Source: Sarcocystis neurona (taxonomy: Eukaryota > Apicomplexa > Conoidasida > Eucoccidiorida > Sarcocystidae). Taken from it: a stretch of 64,000 nt of DNA. This document shows positions 48,644-60,600 of the stretch, piece after piece; the stretch's first letter is position 1; each line of letters begins with the position of its first letter. The position numbers were made by a program, and so were the translations under genes. The notes beneath the pieces are model-generated. The model worked only from the letters and a program-made list of their open reading frames with translations. It ran no database searches and had not been told where the DNA came from. The DNA lies in contig KL647310.1 of assembly GCA_000727475.1 (NCBI GenBank), positions 372,001 through 436,000 of the forward strand. The letters are read 5' to 3'.

Positions 48644-51600
48644 GTACACATTCTTTCGTGGTTCCTATGTTTACACCAGTACGGATGCTTTTGTCTGCAT
48701 CTGTACGTGTACAAACGTATGCGCATACAGACATAACGTCATATATATATATGTACATATATACGTGTGTGTATGTGTGTGTATGTAGGGTCACACGCAT
48801 AGGCAGTTACGTTGTTGACCGTGCATATATGCGTACAGGTCTCTTTACGTGTGGAGCGATGTCCGTGTCTTCATACGTGAACAATGTGGATGCTGCATTC
48901 ACTTTCGCTTGCGTTTTGTCTTCTCGTGCCCACAGCTATGTACGCGTACACATTCGTGCATCTGTAAATCTATGTTTACACGTACATTTGTAGAGGTGTA
49001 TATATACATATATAAAGTTACGCACTTTAGGTCTTCAGAGACGATATATGTGTATGTTCACGGATGGGTGTACACGTCTGTCTGCAAGCGCTTTCTCCCT
49101 GTGTCTCGTTGTCTCCGTGCATGTCCCGACGTGTCAGCTGCTGCGCGCCCACCCGTACGGCCATGGCGTCGTTTTCACAAATGTTTTCACAACTGCAGCA
49201 GAAGAGACAATCGTCTACAGGCGTTCTACACTTACGTTCGCGAGAATTTATACAGACGGAGAGAAAAAAGACAGAAGAGAATTTCTGTACTAACCGAATA
49301 ACCAAATCTGTCCAGGTCTATATGTGTATGTGCCCATTAACTGAGTGTGTATATATATGCACATATATAGACGTACGTTGTACATATACTAAAGGTAACG
49401 GTGCTGCGATTCTGCCGGTGCTGTTTCCGTCCTTCGTGTTCCAGTTTGTCTTCCGTCGGTGCTTCAGATTTTCCACAATCTCAATATTCTTCTGCTTCTC
49501 TCCCTAGGCCACATATGGAAGGTAGCGCAATTCTCGATGTTTCCCTCTGACTGCAAAGGAAGCTTCCAACACCGGACCCGTTCGGGGGACAAGTTACAAG
49601 AAATTTCCGAGTGGCTTCAGGAGCGCAAGCGAATGGACGGTCTCCCTGAATTTCTTGTCAAAGGTGTCGCCCAAAGTCTACTCTCTCGCATTTTCTCCCT
49701 CTCTCTCCCTCTCCAAATATACATATATATATATATATATACATACTTTCTACATACGAGTGACTACATATATATATGTATAAATGTGTGTATAGATATG
49801 TAGTGTACGTGTACTTGTAATACGTATGTGTAAATACAGATATATGTATGCGTATCTGTTTCTCATTCTCTGTCTATTGTGTGAGTATAAGTTGATGTAT
49901 TAGCGTATGTGTGTGCGAGTATAAGTTGATGTATTAGCGTATGTGTGTGTCATTACGCACTATCAACGTGCACATATACGTAAACAAACGTATGTGTAGG
50001 TACACACACGTTTGTATATGCGTCGTTTTGACTGACGCTTCCACGTATACACATAAGTAAGTACCTACGTATTTAATATTTCTTTGCCACATGTGCATAT
50101 ACATATAGATAAGTCCAGATGAAGCACCCGGGAGGGCACAGTTGTATCTCTACACACATGTCAATATACGTGTGTGCGTGCATTAGTTCGTCTACACGTA
50201 TATGTAGTAAAGTACGCGATATGCGTTGTATATACGCGGTTCACTCACGCACGTAGTATATGTGTAGACACGTTCTTATTACTAGACATTTATATATATA
50301 TATATTTCTGTTCACAGAGGCACGCAACGCACACACGTGTATATATAAGCGTAGAATACTACTTATATGTACCTGTGCGTATGCGCTTATATATGCACAG
50401 GCACGCAGTGCGTACACGCGCATATAAGCGCATATATATATGTACATATAAGTAGGATTCTACTAGACGAGTGAACTTCGCGTTTACTTGTTTAGTTCGG
50501 CGATGCACTTCCGTAGACATAAGCGCATATATATATATACATAGCAAAGGAAGAGAGCGACAGAGATATATATATAGATAGACAGATAATTAGATAGATA
50601 GGTAGACACCACATATCTACATGCATTTCACTTCCGTGTGTCTGTATATTAGTTTTTTGTATGGACACAGTTGTGCATGCGCTAAGCTCCTGGCGTGTGG
50701 GGAGCGCGTACCCGTGAGTGTGTGAAGATATGAAGGGACGCATATTTGTCCATTTGCGCATGTATCCACGTCTTATCATGTGCACATATCTGTATATTTT
50801 TGTATGGATAGCGCTAGCTACACGTATACGTACATATCCTGTTGCACGCGTGTAGGTATATATAAATATATATACATATATGTAAACGAACCTCTGCACA
50901 GCCGTTTGGGTACCTGTGTGGGTACCAGGAGTTGTGCACGTACAGGGGTTTGAGTCCCTGCGTGGGTATAGAGTTGACGATGCAGAGAAATGTGTTGTGA
51001 GCCATTGTACAGGTGCTTCTCCTGCTGCTCCTGCATTCTTCTTGGATATCTGTGCGGGCCCCGGCACCTGGTCGGACTGGCTGCTCGAAGAGATTGCAGC
51101 CCTGGATCAGAAGCGTGGTCTTGCAGCAGCTGCCGCAGCAGCAGAAGCAGCGAGAGGAGTCGAGGGAGCACAGGCTGAGGCAGCAGGAACAGATGCAGCG
51201 GCAGCAGCATCAGCAGCTACAGAACATTGCTTGGAGAGCTCCCCCGCTGCGGGTGCTGCTGCTGGGCCGCGCGAGTGCATCTCCCTTTTCAGTAGTGCAG
51301 CTGAGGACGTTGCTGTTACTCCTGCTCCTGGTGGTGGTGGTGCTGCTGCTGCTGCCCCTGGAGTACTCCTTCCTCTTTTTGCTTCTTGTCCAGAAGCGAC
51401 AGAAGCAGCAGCCGCAGCAGAAGTAGTGGCGGCCGATGACTTCTGCGGCTGCGCGTCTCATTCCCCTGCTCTTCCGGAGGCTAGGGGCATGCAGCAAGAC
51501 TCTGCAGCTATAGCTACTGCTTCTTCCGGGACAGCAGTGCTGGCGCTATCTCCGTCGCAACCAGATGGCGGGGAGCTTGTTTCTGCTGTAACAGGAGGAG

Positions 51601-54600
51601 CAGCAGCGGCAGGCGCATTAGCACCAGGAGCGGCAGCGGCAGCAGAAGATTATAGAGCAGCAGCTACAGGATCCGCAGCAGCTGCAGAGAGGCTGCTGAG
51701 CTGCTTCGACACCACTAGCGAGGGGTCTTTCTATACTAGCTGCTCGGGTTCCTTCCCTGGTCTGCCTCCTCTTCCTGCAGCACCTGCAGCAGAATCTGCA
51801 GCAGCAACAGGAGGATCAGCAACAGTAGCAGGTTTAACTCTGGGAATGGCGGGGGCAGTGAGAGTAGCAGCCACCACGCAGCACAACGCGTGCGTCGCCG
51901 CTACTGCTGCAGCTGCTGCTTCTACTTCTTTTTCTTGCTGCTATACGAGCGAGAGTCACGAAGCATTTACTGGAGGACACAGTGCCTACGGATTTGGCGT
52001 TTCCCTGACTTTGCATGACTTGCTCTCAATCGGCGATTCACGCTTTTGGCACATTGCGAAAGAGGTGCTCGAGAAGCCCAACTACGAAGGCAAGTCCTCT
52101 GCGGAAGAAATTTAACGAGCAGTAAAAGGAACTATACCCGCAGCAGTAACAGCAGCAGCAACAACAGCAGCAACAGCAACAGCAGCGGGGCAACAGCAGC
52201 GGCAGCAACAGCAGCGGCAGCAACAGAAGCAAGTCTGCCAGCAGCAGTGACAGCAACAGCAGCGACAGCAGCGGCAGCGGCAGTGGACAGCAAATGGGCA
52301 CCAGCAGCAAGAGAAGCAGCGACAAGAACGTCAGTGGCAGCACCAGCAGCGGGAGCAGCAGCAGCAAGAGAAGCAGCAAGTGCAACAGTGGCAGCGACAG
52401 ACACACCGGTAGCAGCAGCTATGACCGACGCGGCCGCAGTAGCTGCTGCACCTACTCCAACAGCAGCAAGCGACACAGGAGCAGGGACGGCCATAACAAC
52501 GGCTGCACCAATAGTGACAGAAGGCTTCGTCTGTTGTACGCGTGTGGCGCCCACCTTCCTCCCCCCGATGAGACAACTAGATAGAGAGAGGTCTATACAT
52601 CAGCGAAGCAGTTGATTTTTCGACCTGAGAGCCTCGTAGGTTACTCGGACAGTGAGTGGGGATCAATTTCTATGGTTTCTTCCTACAGTCACTTTGTGAA
52701 CGCATCTACGCTCTCTCGTCTGAAGGAGAGCACATTTTTCTCTCTACGATAGTCAATCTCTCTACGTCTGCGTAGGTGTCTCTCTCTCTCCCCCTTCAGG
52801 CGTTGGCTCTTTTCTTTCTATACGTGTAGGTCTTTCCTCGTCCTGACAAGTCCCCCTCTCTTTCTCTCTATGTGTACCTCTATATGTGCGCAATTGCCTA
52901 AATATATCTCTGACATGACTGCCAACATATACATATAGAAGTGTGTACGGAGGTGTCGATTTTTCTTCCTTGATATGGATACTTCTGTGTTCGTAAATCT
53001 TCTGTGTCGAGGCCTGCGTGCGCTCTACTTCTTCCGTATCGTTTCATGGAATGTTGGGCCCTCACCCCTGCGTTTTCTCCATGGCATGTGTTTCTGTCAG
53101 GGGTCGTGGGCTTACAAAAGAGCGGCAACATCTACAACCCGAAGAATCTGCTCTTTATTAAACAAAAAGTAGAAAGCCGGGTGCACGAAATTCTTGAGGA
53201 ATGTGCAGCAGCCTTCGGGACCGCGGAGGAGAATTTCAGCAGCTGCAGCAGTTACGGCATGCAGAGCGCTGCGCCCTCTCCTCTCTGCCGAAGTCCTTCT
53301 CTCGTGCACAGGCCTTCTAGATCCTTATCCGCTTCCTTCCTCCCCTCGTCCTCTTCCGGCAGCAGCAGCAATGAGAGCTACGGAGTGATTAAACTGATCG
53401 TCGCTGACGGAGGCATCACTATTCGTAAGTCAAGGTTTACCAGCTGATGCGGCGCACTTGCACTTCTCTTGATGCAAACAAACTGATTTCTACTGGACGT
53501 ATTTCCGCTTCAGCAGCTGCTCAGTCGCAGCATCCGGGGCCGCCTCGCACGTCGCTGGACCTCTGCGACAGGGGCGATCCCGCGCTTGCGCTGCAGCTGC
53601 TGATCTTTGCAGCTGCTGCAGGCTGAAGTAGAGGAGCCTCACACTTCTGCTGCCGCCCTTGCTCCCTCACTGTTGCTGCTGATACCCCTACACTGCTCCA
53701 TCGGGCACACACACGTGATGCTGCTTCATGTGTGTCATCGCTGTTGCATGTTGCTTGTTACTCACGTGCTACTGCTGCTGCTGCTGCACCTCTGCAGCTG
53801 GTGCTGTAGCACCATTGAGGCGACGTAGAGAGACGAGCAGGACGCTTCGGTATGCGTAGACAGGAAGGATCAACGAATCCAGTGAGGTAACGGTACTTGT
53901 GTATCAGTTGCTATTGCGGTAGCCAAGACGTGTGCGGAACGTAACCAAAGCATCCCCCACTGCAGCTGCACCGGACAGAGGAAGCGCCTCCGAGTCAGCG
54001 AAGGCAGGGTGCTGCAGGTCACCGTAGAATCAAAGAAAACAGGCAGCAGGAAGAGAAGCAGGGGAGAGGAGGAAGGAGAAGCGACACAGCCATAGCAGGA
54101 GGTGAGAAGCAAAGGGCACAAAGAGGGAGGAACTGTGTGGAAAAGAGAGAAAAGATAAAGGAAAAAAAAGTGACCGTGTGTGTGCTTCTGTGAATTCCCT
54201 CGTGCCCGTCTCCCGCCTGCTCCGTCGCTCGTTGCGGTGGGCGTATACTTGCGAGGAAGATTACTGGGGGACGTGCAGTCACCTGCCACTTCGTCGCTGC
54301 AGAGGGCAGAAGAGGGATGGTGAGGTGGAGGACGGGTGGCGAACGCAGAAGCAGGCGAGAAAGGAAGGCTGGTGGCAGCGACAAATGCAGAAATTGCGAC
54401 AAGCGAACTTAGACGAGAAGGCAAATCGGAAACAGAAAAGGCAACACTTTACAAAACTGAAAAAGAGCAGAACAGAAGATGAGAGCACGAGAAAGAAGAA
54501 CAGGGAGGAAAGACAGGTGAAAAGGTGAAGCTTGAGACAAAGAGAACGTGAACGGGAGAAAGAGGGGAGTGGCGGGGTCACGAAGCGAGAAACTCAGAAG

Positions 54601-57600
54601 ACGAGATTGTGTGGCAAAAAGAAAAGTGAAGCGAAAGTGGAAGACAGAAAAAATATATCTGAAAAAGACACTGAAAAAGAAAAGGCACCGTGTGACACTA
54701 ATGATACGAGGGCAAGGCAGGTGAGAGAGAGAGGGAGAGACGAAACGAGGACGAGGGAGATAGGACAAGAGCGAGCGGGGAACGGACGAAGTCCAGAGAC
54801 CCGCTGAGCGATAAAAAGTGCGACTGACGGGAAGGGAAGATGGAAATAAAAAGGAGCAAAGAAAGACGAAAAGAAAGGGACAGAAAGGTGCAGAAACACC
54901 TGTAAGAGCGAAACAGAGGACCCGAGCAAGAAATACAGGGAGAAGTACGATGGAGAGGTGAAGGCCAGCCGGCATGAGTTTGTCACTTCCTCCGTCTCTC
55001 CCGTGTCGACGTCCTGCATGTGTACACTGACATCCAGTAGAAGAGCATAACACGCGTCTGACTGTATAAATACATACACACGTGTATACGCATGTACATA
55101 CACTCACGTATGTGTGTATGTATGTATGTATTTATGTATGTATGTATATATGTGGGTACATACGTAGAGAAAGTCGGAGAAAGAGAGAAAAAGAAAAAAC
55201 AAGGTCAGCCCCATATATGGCGCAGAAGACTGTGGAATGCATGGACGTGGGAAAGGCTGCAGTTGTGCGTGCGTGGTTCTGAGCAGCAAAAGTCTCTGTA
55301 GCTGGACAACACTTGGAGAACTACCAGGAGCTGCTGACGGGAAGGCTGCTGCTTTCCGAGCTCGCCCTGGCCTTCACGCTGCTTCAACATGGAGGCACCT
55401 TCGTCCTTACCGTCTTCGATGCTTTCACGCCGTTCACCGTCCGTCAGCTGTCACTGCCCTTTTCCTGCTCCTCTCCTGATGTTGCTCTCTGCTGCTGCTG
55501 CGTGGCTCGCTGCTCCTCTCTGCTGCTACTTGAGGCTGCAGAAGGGAAGCCGAACCTCTTTAAGTGTTGTACTGAGGTCAGGTGTTTCTTGAAGTAGAGA
55601 GCGCATCACATCTCTCGGGACGCCGTTGCAGGAGAAGACCTAGCAGCAACAAATTTTTTTTCCATTCCGCATACACGTGTACGTAAGTGTGTATATGTGT
55701 ACGCATGCGTGGATGCGCGTGTGTGTGCCTATGTGTGCGTGTCCGTAGGTTTGTGCTTAGGCATGGGTATATGTATATGTACCATGTGAATATAGTATGT
55801 ATTCATACGTATATATACATATATATATATATAATAGTGTAGTTTATCGTCTGCGCATCTCTCTGAGACACACCCGCACACGTGTAGATATGCCTCTTAC
55901 TGGGCTTGCACCGACTTAAACGTATGCGTTCGCACCTTCGCGCGACACACAAAGAGACGTTTGGACGCAGAGAAACACACTATTTCATTCATGGACGCAG
56001 ACCTACGCACACGCTTGAAAACGCGTATATGCTCGGAAATATCTAGGTGGGCACACAGACACACATAGGCTGAGAGACGTAGATACACAGATAGGTTAAT
56101 GTCTTGATAAATGGCTAGTAAGGTGGAAGGACAGATAGATGTGTTTGTACACAGATAGGGAAGACACACTGGATGCACGAGTATACACGCACATATAAGC
56201 CATGCAAAGATACGCGTGTGCACATGTAGAGCTGTACAAATCTGCGTAGATTCAAAAATGCATACGGAAGCGCACAGACATCTTTACATATATATATATA
56301 TATATATATATGTATACACAGGTATGTGTTTATCTACTTGTATATGTATATACGTATATATGCACCTAGACAAGAGTAAAAAATTACTTTTCGATGATCC
56401 GGGTATGTAGATCCACACGGGACATTCTGCATCTGGAGGTTCCGGCAGAGACAGACAACTGTAAGTACTTTTCCCACCTCTTTACGAACGTCGTTCGCGC
56501 ATCGCGGAACGAATGTGACGGTGTACAACGTCGTGAGGTACATGAGGAAAGGAGCAACAAAGCAGCACGGCTTCACATTTTCCTGTTCTGCGGCTGCCGC
56601 TCACAGGCCTCGCTGTTGTACATGTGCGCTGCGCTGTTCGAAGAAACTTACATCGTGAAGCCCTCGAGAAATCGGTGGACCAACTCAGAAAGGTGTGCAG
56701 ACCTGTCTTTAATCGAGAGAAAAAGGCTGTCTTGGTGAAAAAAGAGGCGCTACGCCGGTATCTGTCAAGTCAGTCAGACGTGTAAATAGATGTATTTTCC
56801 ACACCGTGCACGCAGGCCTGTACAGAACTACGTATTTGGATCACTCGATAGATCGATGTGTCGACGAAGAAGCAATCGCGCTGATACCTAGAGAGAGTCA
56901 AAACTGTGGCAGTCCATCTGCGCGTAGAAACACGGATGACACTTGTGGCTCTTGCACAGCGGAAATCCGCTGTACAGATTGTGCTCGCCCCATCGCTTCT
57001 GCTCTTGCGTGCTATAGGCAAAATGCAAATCGTATGGCATTCTTCTGTGTCACACATATGTAGGTGTATATACGTCTCGTCATCACCTTATACACATATG
57101 TGTATACATATTCACGAAACTATTGGGGTGTTTAAAGAGCGACTGTGGCCACTAATAGAGCGGTGGACTGCGCCATAGCGTGCCTAAGGCCTTGGGGCAG
57201 CAACCGACGACTTGTAGCTGCCTATGGTGTGCTGCTACACTTTACGCGGCGTCCACACCTTCTCTCCATGCCTTTGCTGTGTAAACGTCCATGAAAATAG
57301 GTTTCTGGCCTCACAGTGATATCCATAAACAGGCTTGTAAAACCCTCTCTAAAGTACAAGGAAGTCGTAATTTGTTTGCACGGAGGTTCATGCGATGGTT
57401 TGAAAACATACTTACGAGCACCCTCTATCGTCCCATTTCTCTCTTCCTCCTCGCCTTCCCCTTTCCCTTGTATTTGTTTTCTTCCTTATTCTTGTCGTCT
57501 GCGTTTTCTTCTCTCCTTGTTCTCATTTCTCTTCGTCCCTTTCCCATTCTTCCTCCTGTACCCCTGCTCCTTTTATTATCTGTCCTCTTGCTGCTCCTGT

Positions 57601-60600
57601 TCTTGCCGGCTTTACCGCTTACCAGTTCGCTTCTACGCGAAGGCAAGGCAGCGCGGGCGCTTGTTCGACAGCAGCGGCGTTGATAGCCGCTAACGTGGTG
57701 AAGCACGTCTTTCTGTGATAGACAACGTTTCTCTCTTTCTTTATCTTGCCGGCCGCTGCGTTGAACCCCTGTCGTAATTGTGTCACATTTACTGTTAAAA
57801 AAGGGAGTTTCTGCCTTCTGTTTCTTCCTCCAATGCCCCTAGCTTGGCGCTGCGCCCTTCGCTGTGGTGAAAAACCTTTCGTCTCTCCTCCTCTTTGCTC
57901 TTCTGCTTGCTGACGGCTATTGTCCTGGCGTGGTGTGCAAACCTGGTGGTCTTCATCAGCTCTGAAAGCAGCTGTGCGCTTCGCATTTCCAGCGGCGGCT
58001 TTGTTCGATGCCTCTGTGCTGCAGGCAGCTGGTAGCACTAAATTTCCGCCGACTGAATTCTACGAATTTCCTCGCACTAGCCGCCGCATCAGCCGAAGCG
58101 GCAAAGACCACACGAAGCATCCCTGGCACACCTATGCTGCCGATGCACGGTCGCAAAGCAGAAGTTGGGATTGCCAAGAGAGACGCAGATATCCAACAGC
58201 AGCAGCAGCAGCAAAAGAAACCCCACTCTGTTTTTCTGTTGTCGCGTTGCTCTCGACTTTACACAGCAATGCGAGACAAGCTGCTGCACGTCCACCGCGT
58301 GTTAGCAGAAGCAACCACCTTAACCGACTACTCTACCGTCTTGCCTGAAACGCTGCTGCCGCTCAAACTGCTGACTGGTGACTCAGCCTTTGCAGAGAGC
58401 TACAAAGAAATGTGTGTGGAGTTATGCAGGTTACAGTGTCTTAGTCTTCAGCAGACGCATGAGAAATTTCACGAGCTGCAACAGAATCCCACGCTCCTTA
58501 ATGAGTTGCGCCAACGACAACGCACTCTAGAGAGATGCATGAACGCACTAAAAATAGGAGCTGCTGTTGCGTGCGGCTCCTCTGCTGCTCTCAGCAGAAC
58601 CCCCACTGCTGCTGCTGGCTCCGCGCCACACCACCGGAAGCGAAACTGTCACGGTGCGGGAGCCGCTGTGAAGCACTCTGCTAGAAACGCCGTCCATGCT
58701 GGTTTTGCCTCGAGTCTGCCGAATAGTGCTGCCGCTGCTGGTGCAGGGGCTGCATCTGCTGCTGCTGATATCTTCGGAAGTGCTCGAAGAAGCACCACGA
58801 GTAGTAGCAGCAGCGGCATCTTCGAGCCACTGCCATTCCTGCTCCTCGGACTGCCAGGCTCCGTGGCGTCGTGCGTCACTGCTGCTGGGGACCCTGTTGA
58901 AGAAATATGGCAGCAGAGCTTCTTCCCTACACACGTGAGTGAACACACCTCGACACGCGCAGTAGTAGAGGAGGAGTCCCCTGCGACGAGAGCAGCAGGT
59001 GCTGCGAACATCGGTGACGCGCTGCTGAAGAGACACGAAGCTGAAGAGAAATATAGCAGTGGCAGCAGCAAGACGAAACCTGCCCTGGCTGCAGCACCAT
59101 CGCAGAGAACAGCAGGTCGACGAGCTGAAAAGCCTGAAGCAGCAGCGACTGCAGAGGGAGAAGGTGTCTTCCTAGGCAGCAGCAGCAGCACGTGGCGCAG
59201 CAGCAGCATTGCAACCCCTGCCACGGTGAGTCCTGCTGTGACAGACGACGGCTGGTGGCAGTTGGTATCCAGCGGTGATACCAGCAGAAGTAGCTGCAGG
59301 CTGCATAATGCAGCTGCAGCCGACACTGAAGGCAAACGTTCTCGTTCCATGCTGCAGCACCAACAGAAGTACCAAGAGAGTAAGCAGAAACTAATGGAGC
59401 AGCACCCGGCAGTACCCCACCCACACAAAAACACACTAGCGTTGTTGCAGCAAGAGGGACTGCAACGGCCGCGCGAAAACCGGGAAAGTGTGCTGCACGA
59501 GACCCAGGGCCTAAATTTGGATATGCAGGAAGGGCTGTTCGATATCGCAGGACAAACCGGTCCTTCCACGTCATTAGGCGAGATCGTTAGCAAGTCAGTC
59601 GGGGCGGAAGGCATTCCTGTTTTCTCAGAGCACGAAGCGGGTACACGCACGGCAGCAGATGCTTTCTGTAGCGTAACCGCTGCAAACACGTGCAACGCGA
59701 AGCGAATCGAAGAGGTACGAAGCTGCGAAAACATGGAAAGCAAACAGACGCGGGCAGCGCGTGCTGCGCAGCCTGCTCGCATGCATCACTCCAGCACAGG
59801 AGAAAAGCGGATAACGCACGACGATGAAGCTGCTGCGTATTACACAGCTGCGTCGCTGGCTGAGGAGGTTCTCGCCAGTGACGGAGCAGAGGATAAAATC
59901 CTGTTTAGCGAAGAAATCGTGTGCAAGGAGACCTGTGAGAAAAGCGATGCTGAGTGCACTGCTGCTTCTGCAGCCGCTGCTGAACGGGCGGCGTTCCCTG
60001 TTCTTAAGCAGCAGCAGCGATCCCTCATGCAGCACTGGCGGAAAGCGCCTCCGGAAGAGCTCGGGCAGAAGCAGCAAGAGCGGCAGCAGCAGCAGGAGAA
60101 ACAGGACGGACGCGTCCAACAGCGGAAGCAGCAGGAGCAAGCGCAGGCTCAGAAGCAGCACACGAGAAAAGAACGCGAGGCCGCGTTGAGGAAGGATGCA
60201 AAGGAGACAGAAGAAAAGCAGCGAACCCTATTTGGCAGCACCGCCGCAGACGAAGAGCTCTCATGGAGGAGAGCTGAGTACACTGCGTGGCGTTCATGCA
60301 GGAATAGCAGCACAACAAACAGTCGCTTGACTGCGACTGCTGTTCACGGCACTGCACACAGTGGCGCCCACAGCATTACAGCCACACGCTTCGCTAGTAA
60401 CAGCAGTGCAAAGACACAACATACGCAGAGATTTAGACGACTGTACAAACAGACACACACGCCCCATAATAATACACGGCATGAGCTACGATCCGCAGGA
60501 TACCACAGCAGCGAAGATTTACTGATCAGTAAAACAGGGCAAATCCGACGGCATGCAGGACACCACGGTTACAAAGAAATAAATAGTAACAATAGCACGT

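Noticed and set aside
49141..49290. Frame LLRAHPYGHGVVFTN as the equivalent of RANPYE..GVFFLN of CMTR1.
   Set aside because: Similarity is tempting, but no GT donor in phase 1 after FTN joins it to the 49508 exon, so it is not included as an exon.
50935..50990. GGGTTTGAGTCCCTGC with nearby complementary bases, as a possible tRNA T-arm.
   Set aside because: No matching acceptor stem, anticodon arm or D-arm could be folded around it.
54409..55107. 232-codon minus-strand ORF with hydrophobic Phe/Leu/Ser segments resembling a membrane protein.
   Set aside because: Complement of the intronic polypurine zone; three minus frames are equally open there, as expected from base composition.
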